Assembly (NCBI GenBank): GCA_038237515.1
Contig: JBBRYP010000077.1
Coordinates: forward strand, 1-15,829
Direction: 5' to 3'
DNA length: 15,829 nt
Source: JBBQDZ01 sp038237515
GTDB lineage: Bacteria > Actinomycetota > Thermoleophilia > Gaiellales > Gaiellaceae
In this document: positions 7,140-14,503 of the stretch, piece after piece
Position numbering within the stretch: the first letter of the stretch is position 1
How the letters are laid out: every line of letters starts with the position of its first letter
The notes under the pieces: generated by a model
The model's database searches: none
What the model saw: only the letters and a program-made list of their open reading frames with translations
Told to the model about the DNA's origin: nothing
Position numbers and translations under genes: made by a program

Positions 7140-9308
7140 ATGCCACGTAACCCGAAGCACGACGTTCTCTTCGAGCCGGTCCAGATCGGCCCGAAGACGA
7201 TGAAGAACCGCTTCTACCAGATCCCGCACTGCAACGGCTTCGGGTCGGAACGGCCGCTGAGCCAGGCGTACTTCCGGGCCATGAAGGCCGAGGGCGGCTA
7301 CGCCGCGTGCTGCACCGAGTACTGCTCGATCTCGCCGGAGTCGGACGACACCCACCGCGTCTCCGCGCGAATCTGGGACGACGGCGACATCCGCAACCTC
7401 TCGATCATGTGCGATCTGCTCCACGAGCACGGTGCTCTCGCCGCCTGCGAGCTGTGGTACGGCGGGCCGCACGCGCCGTGCATGGAGTCTCGCAGCGTTC
7501 CGCGCGGGCCCTCGCAGATCCCGAGCGACTTCGAGTACCTGACGTATGCGAAGGAGATGGACAAGGACGACATCCGCGAGGTGCAGCAGATGTACGTCGA
7601 CGCGGCGAAGCGCGCACGAGAGGCCGGTTTCGACATCGTCTACGTCTACGGCTCGCACTCCTACCTGCCGCAGCAGTTCCTGACGCCGTACTACAACCAC
7701 CGCACGGACGAGTACGGCGGCTCGCTCGAGAATCGTGCCCGCTTCTGGCGTGAGACGATCGAGCAGGTCAAGGGCGCCGTCGGCGACGACTGCGCGATCG
7801 CAGTCCGCATCTCGACCGACATGTTCATGGGCGAGGCCGGCACGCAGCTCGAGCGCGACGCGCTGCCCTTCGTCGAGCTCGTCGACCACCTCGTCGACGT
7901 CTGGGACGTGAACGTCTCGGGCATCTCGGAGTGGGGAGAGGACGCGACCCCGTCACGCTTCTATCCCCAGGGGCGGCAACTGCCGTGGCAGGCCGCCGTG
8001 AAGAGCGTCTCGAAGAAGCCGGTGCTCGGCGTCGGCCGCTGGACGAATCCCGATTCGATGGCGGACGCGATCAACTCCGGCAAGCTCGACATCATTGCGA
8101 CCTGCCGTCCATCGATCTCGGACCCGTTTCTGCCGCAGAAGATCGACGAGGGCAGGCTCGACGACATCCGCGAGTGCATCGGCTGCAACATCTGCATCTC
8201 GCGCTGGGAGATCGGCGGGCCGCCGCTCATCTGCACCCAGAACGCGACTGCCGGGGAGGAGTACCGCCGCGGCTGGCATCCGGAGCGATTCGAGCCCGCG
8301 GCGAACGCCGACAACGACGTCCTCGTGGTCGGCGCGGGCCCCGCGGGCATGGAGTGCGCGATGATCCTCGGCAAGCGCGGCCTACGCCGCGTACACCTCG
8401 TCGAGGCGCAGGACGACATGGGTGGGATCATGCGCTGGATCCCGCAGCTCCCGGGGCTCGGCGAGTGGGCGCGCCTCGTCGACTACCGCAAGATCCAGCT
8501 CGCCAAGCTCGACAACGTAGAGTTCATCCCGGGGACGAAGCTCGACGCGCAGGGCGTGAAGGAGTACGGCGCCGAGATCGTGGTCGTCGCCACGGGCGCC
8601 TACTGGGCGACCGACGGGCTGAACGGTGCGACCCACGCCACGATCCCCGGTGCCGACGCGAGCCTCCCGTACGTGCTCACGCCCGAGCAGATCATGGTCG
8701 AGGGCAAGCAGGCGCCGGGCGAGCGGGTAATCGTCTTCGACAACGATGGCTACTTCATGGGGGTCTCGCTCGCCGAGAAGCTGGCACTCGAGGGGAAGCG
8801 CGTCACGATTATGACGCCGATGGGCCACATCGCGCCCTACATGCACTTCACGCTCGAGGCGCCGAACATGCACCGCAAGCTGCACAAGCTCGGCGTCGAG
8901 ATCGTGACCTACCACATGCCGACGGGCATCGAAGCCGGCGGCGTGACGGCCACCCACGTCTACGACGCGGACGGCCACGTGCGGAGCTTCGAGGCAGACT
9001 CGGTCGTCCTCGTGTCGCAGCGGCGCTCGAACGAAGCGCTCTTCCGCGAGCTCAAGGACGTCGTCGGGCGGGAGGCGCTGGCCACCGAGGGCGTCGACGC
9101 GCTGTACCGGATCGGCGACTGCGAGGCGCCGCGGCTGGTCGCGGACGCGGTGTTCTCCGGGCACCGGCTCGCGCGGGAGATCGACTCGCCGAACCCCGAG
9201 ATGCCGCTGCCGTTCAAGCGCGAGCGCCGCGTGCCCGACGCGGAGTCGCTCGAGGACGATCTGCGCGATCTGCGCGAGCGGCGCGAGCGAGAGGCGGTGC
9301 CGGCCTGA
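7140..9308 (+). CDS. tmd: Trimethylamine dehydrogenase (FMN, [4Fe-4S], ADP-binding flavoprotein)
   Basis: This protein of 722 residues (family about 730) oxidatively demethylates trimethylamine to dimethylamine and formaldehyde, passing electrons to ETF. The N-terminal Old Yellow Enzyme-type barrel has Cys31 for the 6-S-cysteinyl-FMN link. Tyr170, His173 and Asp268 match the catalytic Tyr169/His172/Asp267 of the Methylophilus enzyme. The trimethylammonium-binding aromatic bowl is complete: Tyr61, Trp265, Trp356. Ser75 and Trp106 are also kept. These positions separate trimethylamine from dimethylamine dehydrogenase, which has Gln at the Tyr position. Cys346, Cys349, Cys352 and Cys365 bind the [4Fe-4S] cluster. 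VVGAGPAGMECA (396-407) starts the nucleotide-binding domain. Residues at the ETF-docking site differ (Glu345, Arg445 for Val344, Tyr442). Alignment is from memory, but long stretches such as CISRWEIGGPP and NATAGEEYRRGWHPE are identical. A related N-methyl substrate (dimethylglycine-type, as for DgcA) is the alternative. Confidence 0.88.
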   Translation: MPRNPKHDVLFEPVQIGPKTMKNRFYQIPHCNGFGSERPLSQAYFRAMKAEGGYAACCTEYCSISPESDDTHRVSARIWDDGDIRNLSIMCDLLHEHGALAACELWYGGPHAPCMESRSVPRGPSQIPSDFEYLTYAKEMDKDDIREVQQMYVDAAKRAREAGFDIVYVYGSHSYLPQQFLTPYYNHRTDEYGGSLENRARFWRETIEQVKGAVGDDCAIAVRISTDMFMGEAGTQLERDALPFVELVDHLVDVWDVNVSGISEWGEDATPSRFYPQGRQLPWQAAVKSVSKKPVLGVGRWTNPDSMADAINSGKLDIIATCRPSISDPFLPQKIDEGRLDDIRECIGCNICISRWEIGGPPLICTQNATAGEEYRRGWHPERFEPAANADNDVLVVGAGPAGMECAMILGKRGLRRVHLVEAQDDMGGIMRWIPQLPGLGEWARLVDYRKIQLAKLDNVEFIPGTKLDAQGVKEYGAEIVVVATGAYWATDGLNGATHATIPGADASLPYVLTPEQIMVEGKQAPGERVIVFDNDGYFMGVSLAEKLALEGKRVTIMTPMGHIAPYMHFTLEAPNMHRKLHKLGVEIVTYHMPTGIEAGGVTATHVYDADGHVRSFEADSVVLVSQRRSNEALFRELKDVVGREALATEGVDALYRIGDCEAPRLVADAVFSGHRLAREIDSPNPEMPLPFKRERRVPDAESLEDDLRDLRERREREAVPA

Positions 9309-9332
9309 GGTCTCCTGCCGCCGGCGGCGGCG

Positions 9333-9374
9333 GCCTTTCGCTGAATGCCGCTCGTTCGCTCGCTAGCGAAAGGC
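9333..9374 (+). promoter_or_regulatory. 10-bp hairpin enclosing the etfB ribosome site
   Basis: GCCTTTCGCT (9333-9342) and AGCGAAAGGC (9365-9374) pair perfectly around a 22-nt loop. The only Shine-Dalgarno-like sequence before etfB, AAAGG (9369-9373, 8 nt from the GTG), lies in the right arm. Folding would hide it. It may lower etfBA expression relative to the dehydrogenase or stabilise an mRNA end; either role is inferred. Confidence 0.45.
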
Positions 9375-9381
9375 GTCGGGC

Positions 9382-10131
9382 GTGAGGGTCGTCGTCGCGG
9401 TCAAGCAGATCAAGGTCCTCGGGGACGAGGTCGAGTTCGTGGCCGACGGACGCGATGTCGACCCCGACTTCCTCGACCGTGGCCTGAACGAGTGGGACGC
9501 CTGCGCGACCGAGGAGGCGATCCGCCTCCGTGAGCGGCTGGGCGAGGTCGAGGTCGTGGTGTTGACGGTCGGCGATCGCGGCAGCGAAGCGGCACTGCGC
9601 CGCTGCCTCGCCATGGGCGCCGACCGTGCGATCCGCGTCGACGCCGAACCGCTCGACCCGATCTCGACAGCCCGCGCGCTCGCGGGCGCGGCCGCGTTCG
9701 AGTCGCCCGACCTCGTGCTCACGGGCGTCCAGTCGGCCGATTCCGTCCAGGGCTCGACAGGCGTCGCGCTCGCCGAGCTGCTCGGCCTGCCGCGGGTCGC
9801 GGTCGTCACGAAGCTCGACTGGAGCGGCAGCGGACCGGCGACGGTGAGCCGTGAGCTCGAGGGCGGTCTCGCCGAGGTCGTCGAGGTCGATACGCCCGCC
9901 GTGCTGACGATCCAGACCGGAATCAACGAGCCGCGCTACGCGAACCTGCGCGCGATCAAGCAGGCCGAGCAGCGCGAGATCGCGATCGTCGACGCGGAGC
10001 CGGGGGAGCCGGCGTACCGCATTCGCCGGATGTTCTCGCCGCCGCGCGGCGCGGGCGCCGAGATCCTCGACGGAGGACCGGCCGAGGTTGCGCGGCGGAT
10101 CCTCGAGCTGGTTCGGGAGCGGCTCGCGTGA
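9382..10131 (+). CDS. etfB: Electron transfer flavoprotein, beta subunit
   Basis: This is a full-length EtfB/FixA protein of 249 residues starting at GTG. The N-terminal MRVVVAVKQI and LNEWDACATEEAIRL (35-49) are typical. GVQSADSVQGSTGVALAELL (115-134) covers the nucleotide-binding region. RELEGG (157-162), PAVLTIQ (172-178) and GINEPRYANLRAIKQA (180-195) form the C-terminal signature. These stretches and the RRMFSPPRG segment (215-223) are closest, as I recall them, to the ETF of Methylophilus W3A1, the partner of its trimethylamine dehydrogenase. That ETF carries AMP here, not a second bifurcating FAD. The subunit pairs with EtfA from the downstream gene and takes single electrons from the dehydrogenase [4Fe-4S] centre. 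It starts 73 nt after the dehydrogenase stop, behind a hairpin. Confidence 0.93.
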   Translation: MRVVVAVKQIKVLGDEVEFVADGRDVDPDFLDRGLNEWDACATEEAIRLRERLGEVEVVVLTVGDRGSEAALRRCLAMGADRAIRVDAEPLDPISTARALAGAAAFESPDLVLTGVQSADSVQGSTGVALAELLGLPRVAVVTKLDWSGSGPATVSRELEGGLAEVVEVDTPAVLTIQTGINEPRYANLRAIKQAEQREIAIVDAEPGEPAYRIRRMFSPPRGAGAEILDGGPAEVARRILELVRERLA

Positions 10132-10252
10132 GGCGGCCGGTGCCTACCATCCGCGCCCGCGCGTTCCTCGCGTCAGGCGGGGGCGGAGCTCGGTTCCGTC
10201 GGGCCGGAGCCCGGCTCTGCCGGGCCGGAGCCGCCGCTGGCGAGGTGCGGGC
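10132..10252 (+). repeat. etfB-etfA spacer with degenerate 21-bp tandem repeat
   Basis: The 121-nt spacer holds about 2.5 copies of a 21-bp unit: GGGCGGAGCTCGGTTCCGTCG (10181-10201 in part), a second copy at 10202-10222, and a half copy at 10223-10232. CGGGCCGGAGCC recurs exactly at 10200-10211 and 10221-10232. A 7-bp hairpin GCCCGGC-TCT-GCCGGGC (10209-10225 area) forms across the copies. GAGG (10242-10245), 7 nt before the etfA ATG, is the ribosome site. etf genes usually abut, so the insertion is unusual. Confidence 0.45.
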
Positions 10253-11179
10253 ATGAGTGTGCTCGTCGTCGCGGAGCACCTGCAGGGGCGCGTTCGCGGC
10301 GTGACCTTCGAGCTCGTGACGGCAGCGCGCGCGCTCGGCGGGACTGTTGCGGTGGCGGTGATCGGCCCCGACGCGCTCGACGTGGACCGCGAGGGCGTCG
10401 ACGAGATCGTGCACGTGCCGGTCGAGCAGGCGGAGTTCGAGAACGACGTCTATCAGCGTGCGCTCGAGGCGCTGATCGCGGAGCGGCAGCCCGAGGTCGT
10501 GCTCCTCGGCTTCACGGTCAACAGCATGGGCTACGCCGCCGCCGTGGCCGCGAAGCTCGGCCTCGGCTTCGCGAGCGACGTCTTCGCCGTCGCCCGCGAC
10601 GGCGACTCGATCCGCGCGACGCGCGCGTTCTACGGCGCGAAGGTGCACGCCGAGCTGGAGTTTCCGCCCGGAAAGCCGGTGCTGCTGCTGCTGCGGCCGA
10701 CGGCGTGGCCCCCCGCAGAGGATCAGGGCTCGGCGACGGTTGCGGAGCTCGACGTCGGCTCGGTCGCCTCTCGCGCGCGGCACCGCGGCTTCCAGGAGGT
10801 CGCCAGGGGCGACGTGGACATCACCACGGCCGACTTCCTGCTCTCGATCGGCCGCGGCGTCGGCGAGCAGGACAACATCGCGATGTTAGAGGAGCTTTCC
10901 GAGAAGCTCGGCGCGACGCTCGCCGTCTCCCGCCCGATCGTCGACGCCGGCTGGATGCCGAACGCGCGTCAGGTGGGCCAGTCGGGCAAGACGGTCAAGC
11001 CCAAGGTCTATCTCGCATTCGGGATCTCCGGCGCCGTGCAGCACCTCGCGGGCATGAAGGGGAGCGAGACGATCATCGCCGTCAATACCGACCCCGAGGC
11101 GGCGATCTTCGATGTCGCACACTACGGTGCCGTCGCCGATCTCTTCGAGGTAGCCGACGAGCTCGCGAAGCTCGTGTGA
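10253..11179 (+). CDS. etfA: Electron transfer flavoprotein, alpha subunit
   Basis: The product is 308 residues from the ATG preceded by GAGG. An in-frame start further upstream at 10088 would lie inside etfB and add a low-complexity Arg-rich extension, so it is rejected. The C-terminal FAD domain is complete: SRPIVDAGW (226-234), RQVGQSGKTVKP (239-250), ISGAVQH (258-264) and NTDPEA (278-283). With EtfB it forms the soluble heterodimer that takes electrons from trimethylamine dehydrogenase and gives them to the membrane Fe-S protein encoded next. The stop overlaps the GTG of that gene by 4 nt (GTGA), so their translation is coupled. Confidence 0.94.
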   Translation: MSVLVVAEHLQGRVRGVTFELVTAARALGGTVAVAVIGPDALDVDREGVDEIVHVPVEQAEFENDVYQRALEALIAERQPEVVLLGFTVNSMGYAAAVAAKLGLGFASDVFAVARDGDSIRATRAFYGAKVHAELEFPPGKPVLLLLRPTAWPPAEDQGSATVAELDVGSVASRARHRGFQEVARGDVDITTADFLLSIGRGVGEQDNIAMLEELSEKLGATLAVSRPIVDAGWMPNARQVGQSGKTVKPKVYLAFGISGAVQHLAGMKGSETIIAVNTDPEAAIFDVAHYGAVADLFEVADELAKLV

Positions 11180-13245
11180 CGGAAACGCGGCAGACGTTTG
11201 CCGGCCTCGCCCACTGGGAGATCGTCCTCTGGTACGGGCTGATCGCCGCCTCGACGGCCATCTTCTTCTTCGGCGCCGCGAGGCTCGTCCTCAAGTACCG
11301 GCAAGGTCGTGCTGCCGATGTTCGGGAACGCATGCGACTGCGGCGTCTCGCGCGCGCCGCCGCGATCGTCCTGACGCATCGCTGGATCAAGCGGCGCGAC
11401 CCGCTCGCCGGGCTCGGCCACGCGCTGATCTTCTATGGCTTCCTCGTCCTCTTTGCCGGGACGGTCATCCTCGCTTTCCAGGACGATGTCGCGAAGCCCC
11501 TCCTCGGCTTCGACTTCTGGCGCGGCTCGTTCTATCTCGGTTACTCGCTCGTGCTCGACGTCTTCGGCCTGGGGCTCGCCGCGGGGCTCGCGATCATGGC
11601 CGCGAAGCGGCTGCGAGCGCCTCGGCGGCTCGACTACACGCGGCCGGATCGCGAGGAGGATCGGCGCGTCTACGTGATCGGCGACTGGGTGTACCTCGGG
11701 TCGCTGTTCTTCCTCGCGCTGAGCGGCTTCCTACTCGAGGCTTTCCGGATCGCCCAGACGAACCCGTCGTTCGAGACCTGGTCGCCCGTCGGCTGGGTCG
11801 CCGGCCAGGGGTTCCGGGGCCTCGGGATGACAGCGCCGCAGGCCTCGAGCGCGCACTTCGCGACGTGGTGGGCCCACGGCGTCGTCGCGCTCGCGTTCGT
11901 CGCCGCGATCCCGTTCACGAAAGCCGTCCACATGCTCACGGGACCGGCGAACGTCGGTGTCCGCGACGACCTCGCCGGAAAGCGGCTGCCGCTCCTCCCG
12001 GAGGGCGCGACCCCGGCGGAGGTCGGCTACGGCCGGATCGCCGATCTCTCGTGGCAGCACCTCGTCTCGCTCGACGCGTGCACGAAATGCGGCAAGTGCC
12101 ACGTCGCCTGCCCGGCGACCGCCTCGGGCTACCCGCTGTCGCCGCGCGACGTGATCCTCGACCTGCGCGAGCTCGCGGAGCATGCGGGCCCCGAGGCACA
12201 GATCGGCGATCGGGTCCGGCCCGAGACGATCTGGTCGTGCACCCAGTGCATGGCCTGCGTCGAGATCTGCCCGGTCGGGATCGAGCACGTGCCGATCATC
12301 AACCAGATGCGCCGCCGCCTCGTCGAGGACGGCGAGCTCGATTCAACGCTGCAGGCGACGTTCGAGGCCGTCTACGAGACGGGCAACTCGTTCGGCGAAC
12401 CGAAGCGCAAGCGTCCCCGCTGGGCGCGCGAGCTCGGCTTCGAGGTCAAGGACGTCCGCCGCGAACCGGCCGAGCTGCTCTGGTTCGTGGGCGACTACGC
12501 CTCCTTCGACGCGCGCAACCAGCGCGCGACGCAGGACCTCGCGCGCATCCTGCACGAGGCGGGTGCGGACTTCGGCATCCTCTTCGACGCCGAGAAGACC
12601 GCCGGTTGCGACGTTCGCCGCGCGGGCGAGGAGGGGCTCTGGGCCGAGCTCGCGCAGGAGAACGTGAAGACGATTTCCGGCTGCGACTTCGCGCGGATCT
12701 TCTCGTCCGACCCGCACACCTTCCACACGCTGCGCAACGAGTACGTCCAGCACGGCGGCGAGTGGGACGTGCTGCACCACTCGCAGCTCCTGCTCGAGCT
12801 GCTCGAGGGCGGGGCGCTCGCTCCGCGAAGGCAGCTCGGCTACCGGATCACCTACCACGACCCGTGCACGCTCGGCCGCTACAACGGAGTCTACGAGGCG
12901 CCGCGCCGGGTGCTGGAGGCGATCGGCTGCGAGCTCGTCGAGATGCCGCGGAACCGCGACAACTCGTTCTGCTGCGGTGCCGGCGGCGGCCGGATCTGGA
13001 TGAAGGAGCTGAAGAGCGAGGGCGCGCGGCGCCCGAGTGAGCAGCGGATCGACGAAGCCGTCGCGCTCGGCGGGCTCGATTACTTCGTCGTCTGCTGCCC
13101 GAAGGACGTGACCATGTACGAGGACGCGATCAAGACCTCGGGCCACCAGGGCGAGCTGGAGCTGCGCGAGCTATCCGAGCTCGTGCTCGAGTCGCTCGAC
13201 CTGACCGCTCGGGTGGCGCTCGCCGAACAGGAGGTGGCTCGATGA
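11176..13245 (+). CDS. Membrane-bound cytochrome b/Fe-S CCG-domain oxidoreductase, ETF:menaquinone oxidoreductase (EMO/DgcB-like)
   Basis: The protein has 689 residues from the GTG that overlaps the etfA stop. The N-terminal 260 residues form a NarI-like membrane domain with about five helices (14-38, 80-101, 118-142, 166-190, 230-254) and candidate heme ligands His82, His227, His234 and His252. A ferredoxin domain follows with two CxxCxxCxxxCP motifs (302-312 and 355-365). The C-terminal half is HdrD/GlpC-like with two CCG-type domains. This is the layout of EMO proteins and of DgcB, which works with a TMADH-like dehydrogenase in dimethylglycine catabolism. It should move electrons from reduced ETF to menaquinone. 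Oddities: the first CCG repeat reads SDPHT at 511-515 where CPxC is usual. The second keeps Cys564 and Cys599-Cys600, but ends CCPKD (640-644), losing the last Cys. The next gene overlaps by 4 nt. Confidence 0.87.
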   Translation: MTETRQTFAGLAHWEIVLWYGLIAASTAIFFFGAARLVLKYRQGRAADVRERMRLRRLARAAAIVLTHRWIKRRDPLAGLGHALIFYGFLVLFAGTVILAFQDDVAKPLLGFDFWRGSFYLGYSLVLDVFGLGLAAGLAIMAAKRLRAPRRLDYTRPDREEDRRVYVIGDWVYLGSLFFLALSGFLLEAFRIAQTNPSFETWSPVGWVAGQGFRGLGMTAPQASSAHFATWWAHGVVALAFVAAIPFTKAVHMLTGPANVGVRDDLAGKRLPLLPEGATPAEVGYGRIADLSWQHLVSLDACTKCGKCHVACPATASGYPLSPRDVILDLRELAEHAGPEAQIGDRVRPETIWSCTQCMACVEICPVGIEHVPIINQMRRRLVEDGELDSTLQATFEAVYETGNSFGEPKRKRPRWARELGFEVKDVRREPAELLWFVGDYASFDARNQRATQDLARILHEAGADFGILFDAEKTAGCDVRRAGEEGLWAELAQENVKTISGCDFARIFSSDPHTFHTLRNEYVQHGGEWDVLHHSQLLLELLEGGALAPRRQLGYRITYHDPCTLGRYNGVYEAPRRVLEAIGCELVEMPRNRDNSFCCGAGGGRIWMKELKSEGARRPSEQRIDEAVALGGLDYFVVCCPKDVTMYEDAIKTSGHQGELELRELSELVLESLDLTARVALAEQEVAR
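13229..13235 (+). promoter_or_regulatory. Ribosome binding site of the GcvT-family gene
   Basis: AGGAGGT lies 6 nt before the ATG at 13242, inside the end of the preceding coding region. The gene therefore has its own strong initiation signal besides the ATGA overlap. Confidence 0.75.
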
Positions 13246-14348
13246 CGAAGGAGACCGCGTTCCACCCGCGCCTGCGCGCGCTGACCGACGAGTGGATGGA
13301 CCTGTTCGGCTACTGGGCGCCGACCCTCGTGACCGACGTGCAGGAGGAGTATCGCGCCGTTCGCGAGACGGCTGGCCTGATGGACTTCTCGATGCTGCGG
13401 AAGATCGACCTCGACGGCCCGGGCGCGCTGGAGCTCGTCAACGGGATCGTCGGCCGCGACGTGTCGAAGCTCCGCCAGGGGCAGATCGCGTACGGCCCGC
13501 TGGTGGACGAGGACGGCAAGATGGTCGACGACTGTACGGTCATGCTCCGGGCGCCCGACCGCGTCCGGTTCTGCGGCGCTAACGACCGCGACCTCGAGAT
13601 CTTCAAAGCGGCGGCAGAGGGCACCGGGATCGAGGTGCGCGAGTTCACTGACGCGATGCCGCACCTGTGCCTGCAGGGTCCGCGCAGCCGCGAGATCCTG
13701 CAGCCGCACGCCGACAGCGACCTCTCGAACGGGGCTTTCCCGTACTACACCTTCCGGGAGGACGTCGAGATCGCGGGCATTCCGGTCTTCATGACGCGGC
13801 TCGGGTACACCGCGGAGCTCGGCTACGAGCTCTGGGCCGACCGCGAGCGAGCGCTCGAGCTGTGGGACGCGCTCGTCGCGGCGGGCGAACCCCAGGGCAT
13901 GAAGCCAATCGGCATGACCGCGCTCGATCTCTTCCGGATCGAGGGCGGGTTCATCATCGGCGGGGTCGAGTACGACCCGTCCGTCTCGCCGTTCGAGTGC
14001 GGGCTCGGCTGGGCGATCTCCTTCGACAAGAAGGAGCTGCGCGGTCGCGAAGGACTCGAGCGCGACCGGGACGGCACGACGCTGCGGCTGACGAGCGTCG
14101 TGCTCGAGTCGGGCGGTGACGATGCGACCGGCGCGCCCCTCTCGGTCGGCGGCTTCGTTACCCAGGCCGTCGTGTCGCCGTATCTCCAGGGCAAGACGCT
14201 CGGCCTCGCGAAGGTTCCGGCGGAGCTTGCGAAGGCTGCGGGCACGCCGTTGACGGCGACGGTAGGCGGCGACGAGATCCCCGGCCAGATCGCACCGCAT
14301 CCCGTCTACGACAAGGAGCGCAAGCGGGCCAAAGAAAAAGAAAGTTAG
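13242..14348 (+). CDS. GcvT-family aminomethyltransferase, probable tetrahydrofolate-dependent C1 acceptor
   Basis: The product is 368 residues, full length for the family (COG0404). Seen motifs: KMVDDC (93-98), whose Asp-Asp includes the catalytic Asp of T-proteins; LQGPRSRE (144-151); RLGYTAELGYEL (186-197), the family's folate-side signature; ALDLFRIEGG and SPFECGLGW further on. No glycine-cleavage genes (gcvH, gcvP) are nearby and the gene closes the amine operon, so a glycine-cleavage role is unlikely. Family knowledge: GcvT domains at the C-terminus of dimethylglycine oxidase, sarcosine dehydrogenase and TMAO demethylase pass the released methylene group or formaldehyde to tetrahydrofolate. 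Here a free-standing version would do so for trimethylamine dehydrogenase (inference). A DmdA-like demethylase of similar length is the alternative. The C-terminus is Lys-rich. Confidence 0.83.
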   Translation: MTKETAFHPRLRALTDEWMDLFGYWAPTLVTDVQEEYRAVRETAGLMDFSMLRKIDLDGPGALELVNGIVGRDVSKLRQGQIAYGPLVDEDGKMVDDCTVMLRAPDRVRFCGANDRDLEIFKAAAEGTGIEVREFTDAMPHLCLQGPRSREILQPHADSDLSNGAFPYYTFREDVEIAGIPVFMTRLGYTAELGYELWADRERALELWDALVAAGEPQGMKPIGMTALDLFRIEGGFIIGGVEYDPSVSPFECGLGWAISFDKKELRGREGLERDRDGTTLRLTSVVLESGGDDATGAPLSVGGFVTQAVVSPYLQGKTLGLAKVPAELAKAAGTPLTATVGGDEIPGQIAPHPVYDKERKRAKEKES

Positions 14349-14383
14349 CTCTCCTGGGAGGCGGAAACGCGTGACCTTGTGAC

Positions 14384-14424
14384 GAGCTCCTTCCGCGGGA
14401 CTTCAAGGCTTTGCCCGGGAGCTC
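14384..14424 (+). terminator. Possible hairpin terminator of the amine operon
   Basis: GAGCTCC (14384-14390) and GGAGCTC (14418-14424) form a perfect 7-bp stem with a 27-nt loop, 35 nt after the operon's last stop. The long loop and absence of a T-tract make it a weak candidate. Confidence 0.3.
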
Positions 14425-14503
14425 TAACGCGACGGGGTCTGCGTGATTGAAGAACGAGGACGGCGGTAACCCCCATCGGGATGCGTCTTCGACCAGGATC
14501 GGC

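Noticed and set aside
7140..9308. 2,4-dienoyl-CoA reductase as an alternative name for the flavoprotein
   Set aside because: It shares the domain order, but the Cys31 FMN link, the aromatic bowl and near-identical blocks point to trimethylamine dehydrogenase.
9382..11179. Electron-bifurcating Etf
   Set aside because: EtfB resembles the AMP-binding ETF of Methylophilus, and the redox partner is a TMADH-type enzyme. Nothing indicates a second FAD or a ferredoxin-coupled dehydrogenase.
13080..14300. 406-codon minus-strand frame opposite the GcvT-family gene
   Set aside because: Codon pattern mirrors the plus-strand gene, and the C-terminal stretch is Ser/Arg low complexity. No motif.
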